In this document: positions 47,552 to 58,019 of the stretch, one piece after another
How the letters are laid out: every line of letters begins with the position of its first letter
Numbering within the stretch: position 1 is the first letter of the stretch
Origin: Calliopsis andreniformis
Lineage: Eukaryota > Arthropoda > Insecta > Hymenoptera > Andrenidae
DNA: 64,000 nucleotides
NCBI RefSeq assembly: GCF_051401765.1
Contig: NC_135069.1
Span: 11,634,501-11,698,500, forward strand
Direction: 5' to 3'
Notes under the pieces: model-generated
What the model was told of the DNA's origin: nothing
The model's input: only the letters and a program-made list of their open reading frames with translations
Database searches by the model: none
Translations under genes and position numbers: made by a program

Positions 47552-50500
47552 TTACTGTTCGCATTTGGATGGACACCCGGTTTTAGCATCCGAGAAGAAG
47601 TATAAGCTCAACACATTCACCGCATTCAACGTATAAACATTCGGAGTCTTAAGATTAGAATTTTCTACGAACACTTTGGCCATCTTCATGATATTCTCGC
47701 ATTTCATTACACAGGCTGCTCCATCGAAGCTTGGTTTACCCTGCTCGCTCCTGGCACAAGGGTCAAATAAGTAGAACTTTCCATAATGTTGCATAACCGC
47801 AACCGCCATGTTAGTTGTGTGAAGAATGCCAGCGCAATTCGATCGGAAGAACATGGCCAGAGACTCTGACAAGTCAAAGGTATGAAGTAATCCAGCCGTA
47901 GTGTGATTGTGAATGTGTATCGTGGCACGGAAATCGCCAACGATAAAAACTGTAAGGAGTTCACTAGGCGATAAATTTCTAAAGCCAGGACGCGCAGCGC
48001 GCACGCTATCTGAGTGCAACAGGTCCCCGTACTTCAGTATAACGTCGATGAGTTCGGGTGTCCAGGTTGAAGGGACATGAAGAAGTCCCACAACAATGGC
48101 TACAGCTGCGATAGCAGTACTTTGGAAACCACGGGTCATGGTACTCCAAGTACGGTGGTTCATATGTAAACTGCCACGCAGCACACTGAGTTCTTCGTCC
48201 ACGATACGGTATTCTGTTACTGTCTCTACATCTAATGTGGTGTTTTTCTTCATAGGTTGCACCGGAATCGAAGGAGACACGCAGTCAAAGTATGGCCTGA
48301 AACCTGCAGGACACGGTAAAGGCTCGATCATAGCAGTTCTGATGATAACTCTGCAAATCTCGTAGCGACCGTATTTCTCTTGCTCGTCGATATTGGCAAA
48401 TAAAACCTCGTAGAGCGGTTCTACGCAAGCGAACCACATCACACACGAGGTACCATAGAAGTCAGGTAACCCTTGATCGCTACGTGCCCGCGAATCATAC
48501 ATAAAATACACGCCCATATCTTTCCAAATAGCCACCATTCCACGATCAGTGACCAAAATTCCAGCTCGATTGTTCTCAAAGAACTTCTGAATTCCTTGTT
48601 CCAATAGAATTGGTGGAGGTGGTGGAGCACGCACTCTTGTTGGAGTTCTACTCTTTTTCCCTCTAGTTCCCCTGGCTCTTCGTGCTCCACCTCGTCTTCT
48701 CTTCTTCTTATCTTCGGGAGCAGGCGGAGGAATCGCAACTATACCAGAAACCGTGCCAGGCTCTATGTCGGCAGTTAGAATATTAACACCTACATAGAAT
48801 ACCCTGATAATATCTTTAGGTTTAATTCGTAATATTGTTGGTTTAGCCTTTTGAGTTTCTCTGTGAACATTAATTCCAATTGCTAGAATTTCATCCATGG
48901 TTTTCCTCGTCCAAGTAATGGGACTTTTTACAACGGACATTCCAAGAGCGACAACACAGTTAGCAGCAGTCTGCTTATTCCGGAAGGATTCTGGAAAGAT
49001 CTCATCTCCCTGATGATAGCTGCCACGAAGGATTGCTCGAGCTTCTCCATGTACTCTCCTGTAAGCGTTCAACGGAGGTAGATTTGAAGGACGAACAGCT
49101 GAGCTTGGGTCGAATCTCCAAGGAGGAAGTTTGTTCCAATTGACTACATCAATTGCGATCAGCTCATAGTCTCCGTCACTTCCAAGGAAATCTAACAAAT
49201 ACTTCACCAGAGTTTCCTTATTTGCAAAGCGTAGAACTTTAGGTGCAACCGTTGTGGTTTCCCCTGTTGTTGTCACCCAAGTAGGTATCAAAGCGTAATA
49301 CTCGTGATCGGACTTCCAAACAGCTATATTTTTATTCCCACTTACACTTAGAGCACCTGAGATACATCGTGAGAAGAATTTATCGATGCCTGATTGCAGA
49401 TCCTGAACCTTTGGTGGTTTCGCGGTCAAACTGCCAGCTTGTACGCAGTCCTTGATTGTCAAGTTAATACGGCGATTCGAAAGGAAGAATTCTGTCATGA
49501 TATCATTGATTCTCGGTGTAGCACTCTCTCCGAGTCTCTCAACACATTTTGAGTGTAATTTGTCACCAGTAACGATAACTTCATCGAGTACTGCTTGTGT
49601 CCAGTATCGTGGCTCGTAAACCTTCGAGAAAACAATAGCCATAACTGCAATAGCTGCCGTCTGTTTGTCGCGATTAGCCTCCGCAAACCTCTCGTCATCC
49701 AATTTCACTGTGCCATCGATATTCCAAACACCTTCGGTCATTTTAGCAAAGTTATACCAAGGGTTATCCCCTGAAGTTGGCTTCGTTGGGCGTTCCCCTT
49801 CGGCAACTCGCGTTTCGTAAGCATTATCTAAATTAACATTATCAATAACAAAGTCCTCTCCTGTGGCAACTGCTTGGATCGAAGTAACTAATGATGCGAT
49901 ATCAGTAAACCACATTACAGCAGCTGTACCATCTCTTTCTCGTGGTTCAGCTCGGGTGTCCCTTCCTTTGGGATCCATTGTAAAATATATGTCGCCTTCC
50001 CTCCAAATGGGCATCATTATATTGTCTTGCCTAAATATACCCATGGCATTCGCTTCAAAAAAAGCTTCCAACTGCGCTTCTAAGTCTGTCATTTTACCCG
50101 AAATAGCCTCTTCTTCAAGCTCAACATACATTCGATTTACTCCGACGGTAAAGTCCTCGCTAATTTCACTAGGAAGAAGGTAATTTCTTGGTGTCTCTTC
50201 TGTCGTGTCTGCTTCTTCAAGATTCTCTAAATTGTCCATAGCAATCTTGTCGCCTAGCTTCAATATGTCATCAAGTACTTCTCTATACCACAGATGTGGA
50301 TTGTATAATTTCGTCATTGCCAGGGTAACCAAGGCACTTGCTGCTTGCTGCTTGTCTCTAGTATGACGCTTAAACATTACCTCATTAGCCTGATTAAAAC
50401 TGCCTAATAGAATGGCCCCAGTATCTCCTACGCTATAGTAATTGTATAAATCAGGTTTCACCGGAATTAGTTTATCTGCTTCTATTTCCTCTTCAGTCAT

Positions 50501-52954
50501 TTCAGGACCAATGGAAATACTCTTTATGTCGTGGATAGCGAATTCACTTTCAGGTTCTGGGTCGTGACCTGCGTTTGTTTCGATCAATTTCGCAAGCACA
50601 GGTAAACTCAGAGTTCGAATTGCGCAGGCTACACCTTCCTCTTCATCCTCTGGTGACGATAAGCCTAAATTATTTCTAGGATTAGGATCGAAACAGTAGT
50701 ACACGTTCTGTTTTACTACGTCGTCCTTTTCTTGGACATCCTCTTCAACTTTCCATACAGCTAGGCTCAAATTCTTCAAATCAATGATACCATATTGATG
50801 ATTTTCAAAAAACTGATTCAATGCTGTCAATAAATTTGGCACATCGCTGTCATCCGGTGATGTCAAATCCCCAACAATTGTTCCTTCTTCCACGTCAATT
50901 CTTATTTTTCTATTCTTAAAATACAAATTTTTCTTCAAATTAGATACAAAAAAATAATGCTCGCTGTCTTCATCGAGCTTCATAGAAGAAATGCACCAAT
51001 TATAGTAAGCATCTCCTTCTCGAACTATTGTGTCAATCGTCTCATCTGTCCATCTCGATGGTGGCGTTTCTCTAGCACTAATCAACGCCACGACTGGCAT
51101 AGCGAGTCCTTGAATACCACGACTTTCATCTTCAAAGTCTTCATCCTCGTTAGATATCTTTCCTTGCAGTACCCATGTTTCTCCAGCTATTCCAGGTTGG
51201 AAATCGAACCAGGGTCTGGTCCCGGGGATGTCATCCAAGATTGTAATGTGCCTAATAGTAAAACGATCGTTTTTCTTCGCAAGCTCAACATTTTTCCAAT
51301 ACAAAGCAGCCAGTGTATCAGCATTAGGAAATCTGATTACACAACAATTTCCTTTTTTTCTTGGCGCATCCGCCTTGGCGCCTTTTCCGCCTTTCTCATC
51401 ACGAACTCTAACACCAATGGGGTCACATTGACGAGGATCGAACATGTAAAAACAGTCATCCTGACTCCAAATCGCTACAGACATTGCTGAAGATTCAATT
51501 ACACCTTCAGTGTTAACTAAAAAGAACTCGTCTAATGCTTGTCTTAAGTTTAACACTGTTGGGATCTTAGAACTGATTGTACCAGTGACTGTGATGAGGT
51601 CCACATCGATAACTAACTTCCTGTCCTCCACTTGAATTTTCACATCGTATAAATCAGACGCAGTCATGTTCCTTATCATTGGTTTCTCCGATTTCACATC
51701 TGCATACAATGTATCCCCTAATGCTAATATTTCATCCAACTTTGGCCTTAGCCACGTTTTCACAGGATGAACCTTTTTCATGGCAATAGCCATCACGCAA
51801 TTCGCCACATTCTGCGCTCCCTTACCCTTGTACATTTCGCTCGCTTCATGTGTCAAACCATGAAGAATTGCCATATTTCCAGGTAATTCTCTGAACGTCG
51901 ATGGTACATTCACGTGCATATTCTCATAGTTATAACCAGTGTCAAAGTTATTTTGATCTACTAAAGGATCAGTGGCAAAACGTTTGTCAATGCTGTAATT
52001 TGAAATGGTAATCGACAAAGGTTCCCTGTGAATCTTGGCGGTTGTGGCAGCTTTCACCTTGTCTCCTTTAGGTACTGGTTTAGTGCAATCCATTTTGTTC
52101 TCATCAATATCTACAGGATTGATGGCACGAAGGACACTTTTGTCTACTGTTAAATGAGTAGCACTTGGAAGGCGATCGATGTATCCACGACCAACCTCTG
52201 CCACTCGCAAAATGGTCACCTTGTCAATGCAATACCTAGAGTCATATCGTTTGTCCATGCTTTTAAGGAAGTGCTCACATATATCATGCAAGCATTTGAA
52301 TCTCATGACACATGCTACACCTTCCGGATGGCGAACACCTTCTTCGTCACAAGGAGCTGGATCAAAGTATAAAAAACCGATATCAGGGTGACGCCACATA
52401 GCGGTTGACGTGCCTTGAGCTGTAACCACACCAGAGTCACTGCTTTGAAAAAACTTTCGCAAGCCATCCGTGAAATCTGGACAGCCTACAGTTTCGCTGA
52501 AAAGATTTCCATAAATACCCGTCTCTTCAATGCAAACTAAAACTTTGTAATTAGAAATGTAGAATTCTGGGTGAACCAGCTTGGCTTTCATATATTCGTC
52601 CTCTTTGACTCGGTTCCTCATGACGCTAGTGCGAAATACTTTGTCACCATATTCCAACACTTGATTCACATAATCTTGAACCCATTCTTTCGGTTCAAAA
52701 AGACGCCCATATACAATAGCTACTATTGACGCTGGAGCAGCTTGGCGACCGCGACTTCGATATTTAAAATGAAGATCGTTCATTGCAAAGGAACCTCGCA
52801 GAATCGCAGAATTCGGTGTCAGAATTCGAAATTTGTGCCATCTCCTTCCAACTTCTCGAATTACTAGCTTGCGCTTTGGAGCAGCATCACCTTCTCCAGA
52901 TGTTCCGGGAGTATTCTTGATATCTGTCTTCTTCTCCGCAGTCTCGGCCGACAT
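47552..52954 (-). CDS. Intronless 1800-aa protein, seven tandem deubiquitinase-like pseudoenzyme domains
   Basis: One uninterrupted frame from ATG at 52954 (context TAAACATG) to TAA at 47552. The protein is seven diverged copies of a ~200-residue domain, starting near residues 50, 362, 594, 847, 1076, 1307 and 1590. Each begins with an ILRGSF-type motif (degenerate in some). Each then has Gln (71, 381, 615, 869, 1098, 1328, 1611), Trp exactly 20 residues later, Gly-Asp 12 after that (Gly-Ile in copy 6), an FF-x-N-x-x-GI stretch, and a (F/Y)D(P/S)-x-x-R/C...G strand (lost in copy 5). This order resembles herpesvirus-tegument/C76-type deubiquitinases (Q-C-x-x-N...; D-S-H...G). The Cys position is A72, N382, G616, Q870, T1099, T1329, S1612. 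The His after F-D-P/S is A200, R508, N758, K996, R1489, C1733. All copies look non-catalytic. Copy 6 carries a Lys/Arg-Pro insert (1416-1449). No signal peptide or membrane segment is seen. Fold assignment is inference; repeats and spacing are seen directly. Confidence 0.85.
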   Translation of the reverse strand: MSAETAEKKTDIKNTPGTSGEGDAAPKRKLVIREVGRRWHKFRILTPNSAILRGSFAMNDLHFKYRSRGRQAAPASIVAIVYGRLFEPKEWVQDYVNQVLEYGDKVFRTSVMRNRVKEDEYMKAKLVHPEFYISNYKVLVCIEETGIYGNLFSETVGCPDFTDGLRKFFQSSDSGVVTAQGTSTAMWRHPDIGFLYFDPAPCDEEGVRHPEGVACVMRFKCLHDICEHFLKSMDKRYDSRYCIDKVTILRVAEVGRGYIDRLPSATHLTVDKSVLRAINPVDIDENKMDCTKPVPKGDKVKAATTAKIHREPLSITISNYSIDKRFATDPLVDQNNFDTGYNYENMHVNVPSTFRELPGNMAILHGLTHEASEMYKGKGAQNVANCVMAIAMKKVHPVKTWLRPKLDEILALGDTLYADVKSEKPMIRNMTASDLYDVKIQVEDRKLVIDVDLITVTGTISSKIPTVLNLRQALDEFFLVNTEGVIESSAMSVAIWSQDDCFYMFDPRQCDPIGVRVRDEKGGKGAKADAPRKKGNCCVIRFPNADTLAALYWKNVELAKKNDRFTIRHITILDDIPGTRPWFDFQPGIAGETWVLQGKISNEDEDFEDESRGIQGLAMPVVALISARETPPSRWTDETIDTIVREGDAYYNWCISSMKLDEDSEHYFFVSNLKKNLYFKNRKIRIDVEEGTIVGDLTSPDDSDVPNLLTALNQFFENHQYGIIDLKNLSLAVWKVEEDVQEKDDVVKQNVYYCFDPNPRNNLGLSSPEDEEEGVACAIRTLSLPVLAKLIETNAGHDPEPESEFAIHDIKSISIGPEMTEEEIEADKLIPVKPDLYNYYSVGDTGAILLGSFNQANEVMFKRHTRDKQQAASALVTLAMTKLYNPHLWYREVLDDILKLGDKIAMDNLENLEEADTTEETPRNYLLPSEISEDFTVGVNRMYVELEEEAISGKMTDLEAQLEAFFEANAMGIFRQDNIMMPIWREGDIYFTMDPKGRDTRAEPRERDGTAAVMWFTDIASLVTSIQAVATGEDFVIDNVNLDNAYETRVAEGERPTKPTSGDNPWYNFAKMTEGVWNIDGTVKLDDERFAEANRDKQTAAIAVMAIVFSKVYEPRYWTQAVLDEVIVTGDKLHSKCVERLGESATPRINDIMTEFFLSNRRINLTIKDCVQAGSLTAKPPKVQDLQSGIDKFFSRCISGALSVSGNKNIAVWKSDHEYYALIPTWVTTTGETTTVAPKVLRFANKETLVKYLLDFLGSDGDYELIAIDVVNWNKLPPWRFDPSSAVRPSNLPPLNAYRRVHGEARAILRGSYHQGDEIFPESFRNKQTAANCVVALGMSVVKSPITWTRKTMDEILAIGINVHRETQKAKPTILRIKPKDIIRVFYVGVNILTADIEPGTVSGIVAIPPPAPEDKKKRRRGGARRARGTRGKKSRTPTRVRAPPPPPILLEQGIQKFFENNRAGILVTDRGMVAIWKDMGVYFMYDSRARSDQGLPDFYGTSCVMWFACVEPLYEVLFANIDEQEKYGRYEICRVIIRTAMIEPLPCPAGFRPYFDCVSPSIPVQPMKKNTTLDVETVTEYRIVDEELSVLRGSLHMNHRTWSTMTRGFQSTAIAAVAIVVGLLHVPSTWTPELIDVILKYGDLLHSDSVRAARPGFRNLSPSELLTVFIVGDFRATIHIHNHTTAGLLHTFDLSESLAMFFRSNCAGILHTTNMAVAVMQHYGKFYLFDPCARSEQGKPSFDGAACVMKCENIMKMAKVFVENSNLKTPNVYTLNAVNVLSLYFFSDAKTGCPSKCEQ

Positions 52955-52979
52955 GTTTACTCTGTATTTTTGATTTGAT

Positions 52980-53020
52980 TAAAGAATATATAACTGGTTT
53001 TAATCATATAGAGCAGGCCT
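52980..53020 (-). promoter_or_regulatory. Possible promoter of the 1800-codon gene
   Basis: Two TATA-like strings on the minus strand (TTATATATTC at about 52985-52994 and TCTATATGAT at about 53005-53014) lie 32-60 bases before the ATG. With either, the 5' UTR would be short. The evidence is positional only. Confidence 0.3.
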
Positions 53021-53305
53021 GTTCTGCTCGTAGCTGTTTTGGGAGCTTAAACTTCCATAAGCATTTCAGAGCCTCCCCCATTCCTATTACCCTATTTATG
53101 TCACTAATGACGTCAAAAAGTTCTGTTCGTCTAGTATCTCTGAGCAGGGTTGCCCTGAAATTCTTGACCGCGAGAAAAAGTTTGTGTTAAAGTAGTAAAG
53201 AAGAAACTAGAACTGTCATTGGGTGTTGGATATTGAGAGTTGTGGGAATAACTGCATCACTTTACCAAACGATGCCTCCCCACCAGTTCCAATGGTTTCC
53301 TCACT
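53021..53305. other. Intergenic sequence
   Basis: Nothing recognisable. A 71-codon plus-strand frame overlaps the upstream region of the minus-strand gene and has no support. Confidence 0.5.
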
Positions 53306-53520
53306 AGTACCTACTCCCGAATAAGGATGCTACTTATTGCTAAGATGAAACCTAGTGCTTGGTGTCGTCACGAAGTAGAAAAGGAACTTTTCGAATGGGG
53401 TGGGATTTATCCCTCCAACCAGTGATTGTTACGAATCCCCACCCCATTTGAAAAGTTCGCTCTCTACCTCGTGACGTCACTGCACAGCAGCTTGCATACC
53501 GGCCCTACTCCCGAGTTAGA
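53306..53520 (+). mobile_element. Hairpin MITE, copy 1
   Basis: Inner arms at about 53362-53405 and 53437-53480 are inverted repeats (GTCGTCACGAAGTAGAAAAG against its near complement ending CTACCTCGTGACGTCAC), with GAATGGGGTGGGA against CCCCACCCCATTTG. The outer boundary TACTCCCGA appears at both sides in direct orientation. A second, similar copy in the same orientation is at 55703-55900. Confidence 0.7.
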
Positions 53521-53678
53521 GAGCACTAGGGTTCGTTGGTGATTACGAACATGTGGGACGCGCTAGTGGTTCGCTTTCACCTTACGGCTAAGTGTTTCAG
53601 GACAACCTTGTCCCTGAGGGGTAGTTGACAGGCTGATGGTGAGGGAACCAGTCGCCTAATAGTGAGGAAAACGGCAGA

Positions 53679-53831
53679 CTAAGACTGCACTTACGGCGGA
53701 TGCATTTTCTGACAAACTGTAGATCTGACGAATATGTCTGAACTATTTATTGTATGAACAAGACAAGTTCAGACGTATTCGTTAGAACATCAGTTCATCA
53801 GAAAATACATCTACTGTAGCCGCAGTCTAAA
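53679..53831. mobile_element. MITE with ~38-bp terminal inverted repeats
   Basis: AGACTGCACTTACGGCGGAT and TGCATTTTCTGACAAACTG on the left match the reverse complement of the right end (CAGTTCATCAGAAAATACAT then CTACTGTAGCCGCAGTCT). A second inner pair (CGAATATGTCTGAAC / GTTCAGACGTATTCG) extends the palindrome. About 150 bp, no coding content. Confidence 0.75.
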
Positions 53832-54386
53832 GTTAAAATTAATGACAGTGGCCGGTGAAGGCCACTTTTTCTCGCATTTGTCTTCCCTCCATGTTACTCC
53901 GCTTGAACATACAGACTATGACTACATACACAGTTCTCATGCTTGTATCGTGTGCAAATATCATGGCGTGCATGCTCACGCTGAGCCATATGGAAAAAAA
54001 GCAAGCACGAGACACAAGAATAGAAGCCGTGACCTTTATCGGCTTATGTCACTGATTCAGATTTTAGCAGTTAGAGTAGTACAGTCACGTCGAGGAAAGT
54101 GTTCCTCAGGCTTGTACTGCATCATTGACTTTGAACTCGACATTTGCTCATGTTTCTGAGACCCATAAGGAGCATTCAAGCTCTCAAATCGATTAGCTGA
54201 ACTGGCCTGCTATATAGGCTGCAGTCCGAAATTCAGTTAAAACCGCTACTAGTGTTGAAGCTGTATGCATTATATTACATGGTGAATACAACATTCAACA
54301 GTTTCAGCAGTCTCAGCTAATTTCGAACTCAAGCCATAGAATGGTGTATTTATCTCTACCACTTAAAATATCTTTCTTGCTCTTAA
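53832..54386. other. Intergenic sequence
   Basis: A 105-codon plus-strand frame (53842-54159) and an overlapping 66-codon frame have ordinary composition but no recognised domain, start context or splice signals. I do not call a gene. Confidence 0.45.
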
Positions 54387-54468
54387 GAGCCCGGTCATAC
54401 GAACAATGGAACTAGAGAAATTATAACGAACGCAACGTCTTATTGATGTTCGTGTGATCGGACTCTAC
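54387..54468. mobile_element. Short MITE (~80 bp)
   Basis: AGAGCCCGGTCATACGAACA on the left and TGTTCGTGTGATCGGACTCT on the right are near reverse complements. The ends resemble those of the MITEs at 22777 and 29664 (GGCCGTC...CACG). Confidence 0.65.
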
Positions 54469-55702
54469 TGTACTGACTTTCATTATGCTCATCGGTGACT
54501 ATCACTTCCACTTTAGGATAACCGTAATTCAGATACCGCAAAGGGAAAAACATACTAAGATGTACCCAAAGATGTCACTTTTATCTACTTCAACAGTTTC
54601 TAAGATATATCGAAATCTTTGAAATTATGGAACGTGATTTTGAAATTACATCTGTGGTTTTGAGGCAAAATAATCTAGGTCACATATTTTTGTTTTTGAG
54701 ATATTAACGTTAAAGTTGTGTCTTCTTGAATTTTTATTTATAAGTAAAAGGGTCCTTTATAATGCTTTTAATTGCGTCGCGAAGTTATGAATCGTGAATC
54801 CGAAAGCAATATGAATTACCGTAGGTCTTCAACTAACGCAAGAACGCCGACGTGTCACACCCGAATCCCTACCAAGGACTCCATCTTGCCCTTTCTCTAT
54901 TCCCTACTACAGTCTGATTTTCTAGTGTTGAACCCTGGTGGTCAGGTCCTCTAACTTGCGATGTTGTCGCTTCTCTAGATCACGAACGGTGATTCTTCCA
55001 CACCGCATGCCCTATTCATTGGATCTTAAGCAATTATCTACAAATACTTAATCGTAGGTCCTCACAGCTTATTCTCTATCTTCGTCTGGCGTCTGTCGTC
55101 TTTCTTTCTTAGCGGGGCCACCTAACGCTATTTCATGGCATTTGGCATTGACGAATCCTATTAGCCATTTAGGGAGGCTCGTGTCGCATAGAAAAAATGG
55201 TGGACCACTTTGTTTCGTTTAACTCAAACTCAAAACAAGTTAAACGATCTTTTAGACAACCTGGTAACTTCTTACAAGCCCGTATAATACCTAATCGATA
55301 TCAGAATCCCTTAGATTGATGAAGGAATACGCAAAAAGTAATCAATTTAGCATGGGGTGTCTTGCAGATGAAGGAATCTGTTTTATCGAGTCACTGAGAA
55401 AAACGCACTTGCTCCTAAGGATAAAAAGAGAGATCCGATCGGCTACACAATCTGACAACGTTGCTTGAAATACACATATCTAACATTGGGTCCCTGCTGG
55501 GCCATGTGTCGACCACTTGGCACGCTCAAGACTCAACTCTGGAAAATTATACTGTAGTGAGGAAAGCATTGGAATTGGTGGACAGACATTGTTTGCCAAT
55601 GTAGCTATCCGAAAGCTGAAAGTATATGTGAAACTGAGCGTGTCCTCTTCCAATCTGACCAGTTAGATCTCTATACCTTTCAGGGATCATCTCTTGAGCA
55701 CA
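54469..55702. other. Intergenic sequence
   Basis: No gene or element recognised. A 60-codon frame near 54772 has no support. Confidence 0.5.
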
Positions 55703-55900
55703 GTACCTACTCCCAAGCAAGGATGGTATGAAGCTTACTGCCTGCTGACATCACGAAATACAGAGGGAACTGTTCGAATGGGGTGGAAATTATCCCACTA
55801 AGTAGAGATTGCTAGGTACCTATTCCTTTGAAAAAATACCCTCTCTACCTCGTGACGTCACCAGAGAATAGGTTTCATATCATCTCTGCTCCCGAATAAA
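55703..55900 (+). mobile_element. Hairpin MITE, copy 2
   Basis: Same layout as 53306-53520: GTACCTACTCCC at the start, GACATCACGAAATACAGAGG and TTCGAATGGGGTGG on the left arm, CTCTCTACCTCGTGACGTCA on the right arm, CTCCCGAATAA at the end. It is more diverged inside than copy 1. Confidence 0.68.
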
Positions 55901-57081
55901 GCATTCACAGACTAACGTGAGTTTGTTGTAGCGACAGCGAATTCCCGACGAATAATATGATGTGGACTTCGCGCGTGCATGTGTGTTGGATCGTGTGGCT
56001 TGGTCGAGTGAGTCGATTGCTTAGTGTGAATGATGAGTGTGGGTGTTTAGGTTAAGAACTAACAAAAAATGAAGGGAAGACTTCGAAAAAGCATTCCGTA
56101 CCAGTTTAAGCACAATCCTGTTGAGAAGGCAATTTTCCTCCTCTTTGCAGTCCCATGTACCGAAAAAACAAAAACTCACCCTGAAGTAGAGGCAGTTGAA
56201 TCTGCTGCGTAACCGCTAATCAATTACAACTACTGTATACAAACTATAATGCGTTTTAAATACAATCTTTATTGCCAATATTTTAAAAACGTGATGATTG
56301 TTTATTAAATACTTTACATACAGTTAGTTTGGCGTGTAAGATGTCTCACGACCAGTTCCTTAAATCAAAGAGCTATCGCAGACACAACTCTATTTTTTTT
56401 TTCTAGAAATATAAATTCTATATTCTACATCCCCACCAAAACCTTAACTCGATTTTTTTGAAAATGTGACTTAGATTGTTTTGCCTTGCAACCACAGATA
56501 ACAATGTGTCTGCATTGAAACTGATTATTCCTACCTAATGCCGCGTTCACACTGGTATTCGCGAATAGCTTGCGAACAATGTTCGCGACCAGATCGCAAA
56601 CACATTGCAAATAAACCACCATCATATCTACAGATTGTATAAAAAAATGTAGAACATTTCAGTAGGGTAAATTCTATGTACATAGCCATAGAAGGAAGTT
56701 CATGTGCCCATACACCCGGAAACGCCTAATTTTTTAGTTATACGTTATTTTATGTTACATAAAATGCTGGCCCCGAACCCGCAAAAAAATAAGCGTGCAA
56801 TATTTTTAGAGAATAGGTTCTAGACACAAAAAATAAGGAAAAAGTTTAAATGCACATATGCGCCAGTGATTACAAAAGTGGTGTGTAAGACCAAAATGTA
56901 TAAAAAGTTATTTTATTAATTGAATCGCATGGAAATAAATCAAATCGCAAAAAACGAAAATGTAAATTTTAGAAAAAGTTTTGGACTTTCACAATTTTCA
57001 TAATCCTTGGTGCATATGTCTAAAAACACATCATTTTTTCGTTACACGGTATTTAATATTGCCTAAAACGCTAGTTTAATA
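55901..57081. other. Intergenic, with diverged repeat fragments
   Basis: No gene. GCGTTCACACTGGTATTCGC near 56543 resembles the end of the GTTCACACT-type MITEs, with GCGAACAATGTTCGCGACCA following. GGAAACGCCTAATTTTTTAG-TTATACG near 56730 recurs in similar form near 63750, so both belong to one dispersed repeat. Confidence 0.4.
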
Positions 57082-57412
57082 CAGTGGCTCCGGGTTAGTA
57101 CACCGAAATTTCTCCGGCATTGTTGGTCGTCGCTATCCCCATCACTTCTTGGAAGTGACTTCGTCAAATGTCTTCAGCATGACGAACTTAAAGTAAATAA
57201 GCATAACCTCCGTGAACGAAACCCTTTACTTATTATGCTGTATATTAATGTCTCACACGCACTCATTCTTTATTACTCTACCTATTTACCCATTCTGAGA
57301 CAAACGACTTCAAGAAAAAAAAAGCATTCGATAATTTCTAGAAGTGGGACCCTCCCGAGATAGTTTGGTCAGACTTGGTCTCGAACCATGACCAACTAAC
57401 GCGGAACCACTG
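57082..57412. mobile_element. MITE with CAGTGGYTCC ends
   Basis: Left end CAGTGGCTCCGGGTTAGT and right end, in reverse complement, CAGTGGTTCCGCGTTAGT. 331 bp. The left end is preceded by TA; the right flank does not show a clean TA. The ends resemble pogo/Tigger-type (CAGTGG...) elements. No coding content. Confidence 0.7.
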
Positions 57413-57700
57413 TGCACACAGTTCCATTTATCCCGTCAATGGATTAGATCAAGGGGATGTAGGGAATTTTGAATAAGTCTATGTCGACTTGTTAGAGATA
57501 CAATTCTGGAAACCTTGCTTAGGCGCCGCCAGTGTTTAAATGAATGGCTAGCTGGACCGCTTTATTTGACATATAAACTAACACCGACATTCTATTTTAA
57601 CTTAAGTTTTGTCATTGACTAAATATACGAATAGACTTAAGGACCTAAAATCACATATGTCAGAGCGGCGACATTACTGACAAAATTAAGTAAGAACAGA

Positions 57701-58019
57701 AGTTTACGCCATTACACTTTTCATCTTTATATTAGAAGATTTTGAGATGGGAAAGGACTCATTCGATAGAGGAAGATTCAATCAAGTGTACCCTAGCCAT
57801 GATTTAGTCAGATTCTGCTGATATTCAGTAATACCTGTGTTCAAAGTAAAGCAAAAATCGACAAATTCACATAAAATCAAAGCATTTTTAGGTAATTTAG
57901 AGATTGTTCTAAGCGAAATCATAATCAGAACGCACTCAATTAAACCTTTTTCTATCGAATGAACCCTTTCCCAGCTTAAAATCTTCTACTATAAGGACGA
58001 AAAGTGTAATGGCGTTTCG
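57701..58019. mobile_element. MITE with ~55-bp terminal inverted repeats
   Basis: The left arm (TTTACGCCATTACACTTTTC ... TTAGAAGATTTTGAGATGGG) is matched by the reverse complement of the right arm (CCCAGCTTAAAATCTTCTAC ... GAAAAGTGTAATGGCGTTT). About 320 bp; its centre is AT-rich and non-coding. Confidence 0.78.

Noticed and set aside
50957..51490. A 177-codon plus-strand frame inside the 1800-codon gene
   Set aside because: Antisense shadow of the repeat-domain protein, with no features of its own.
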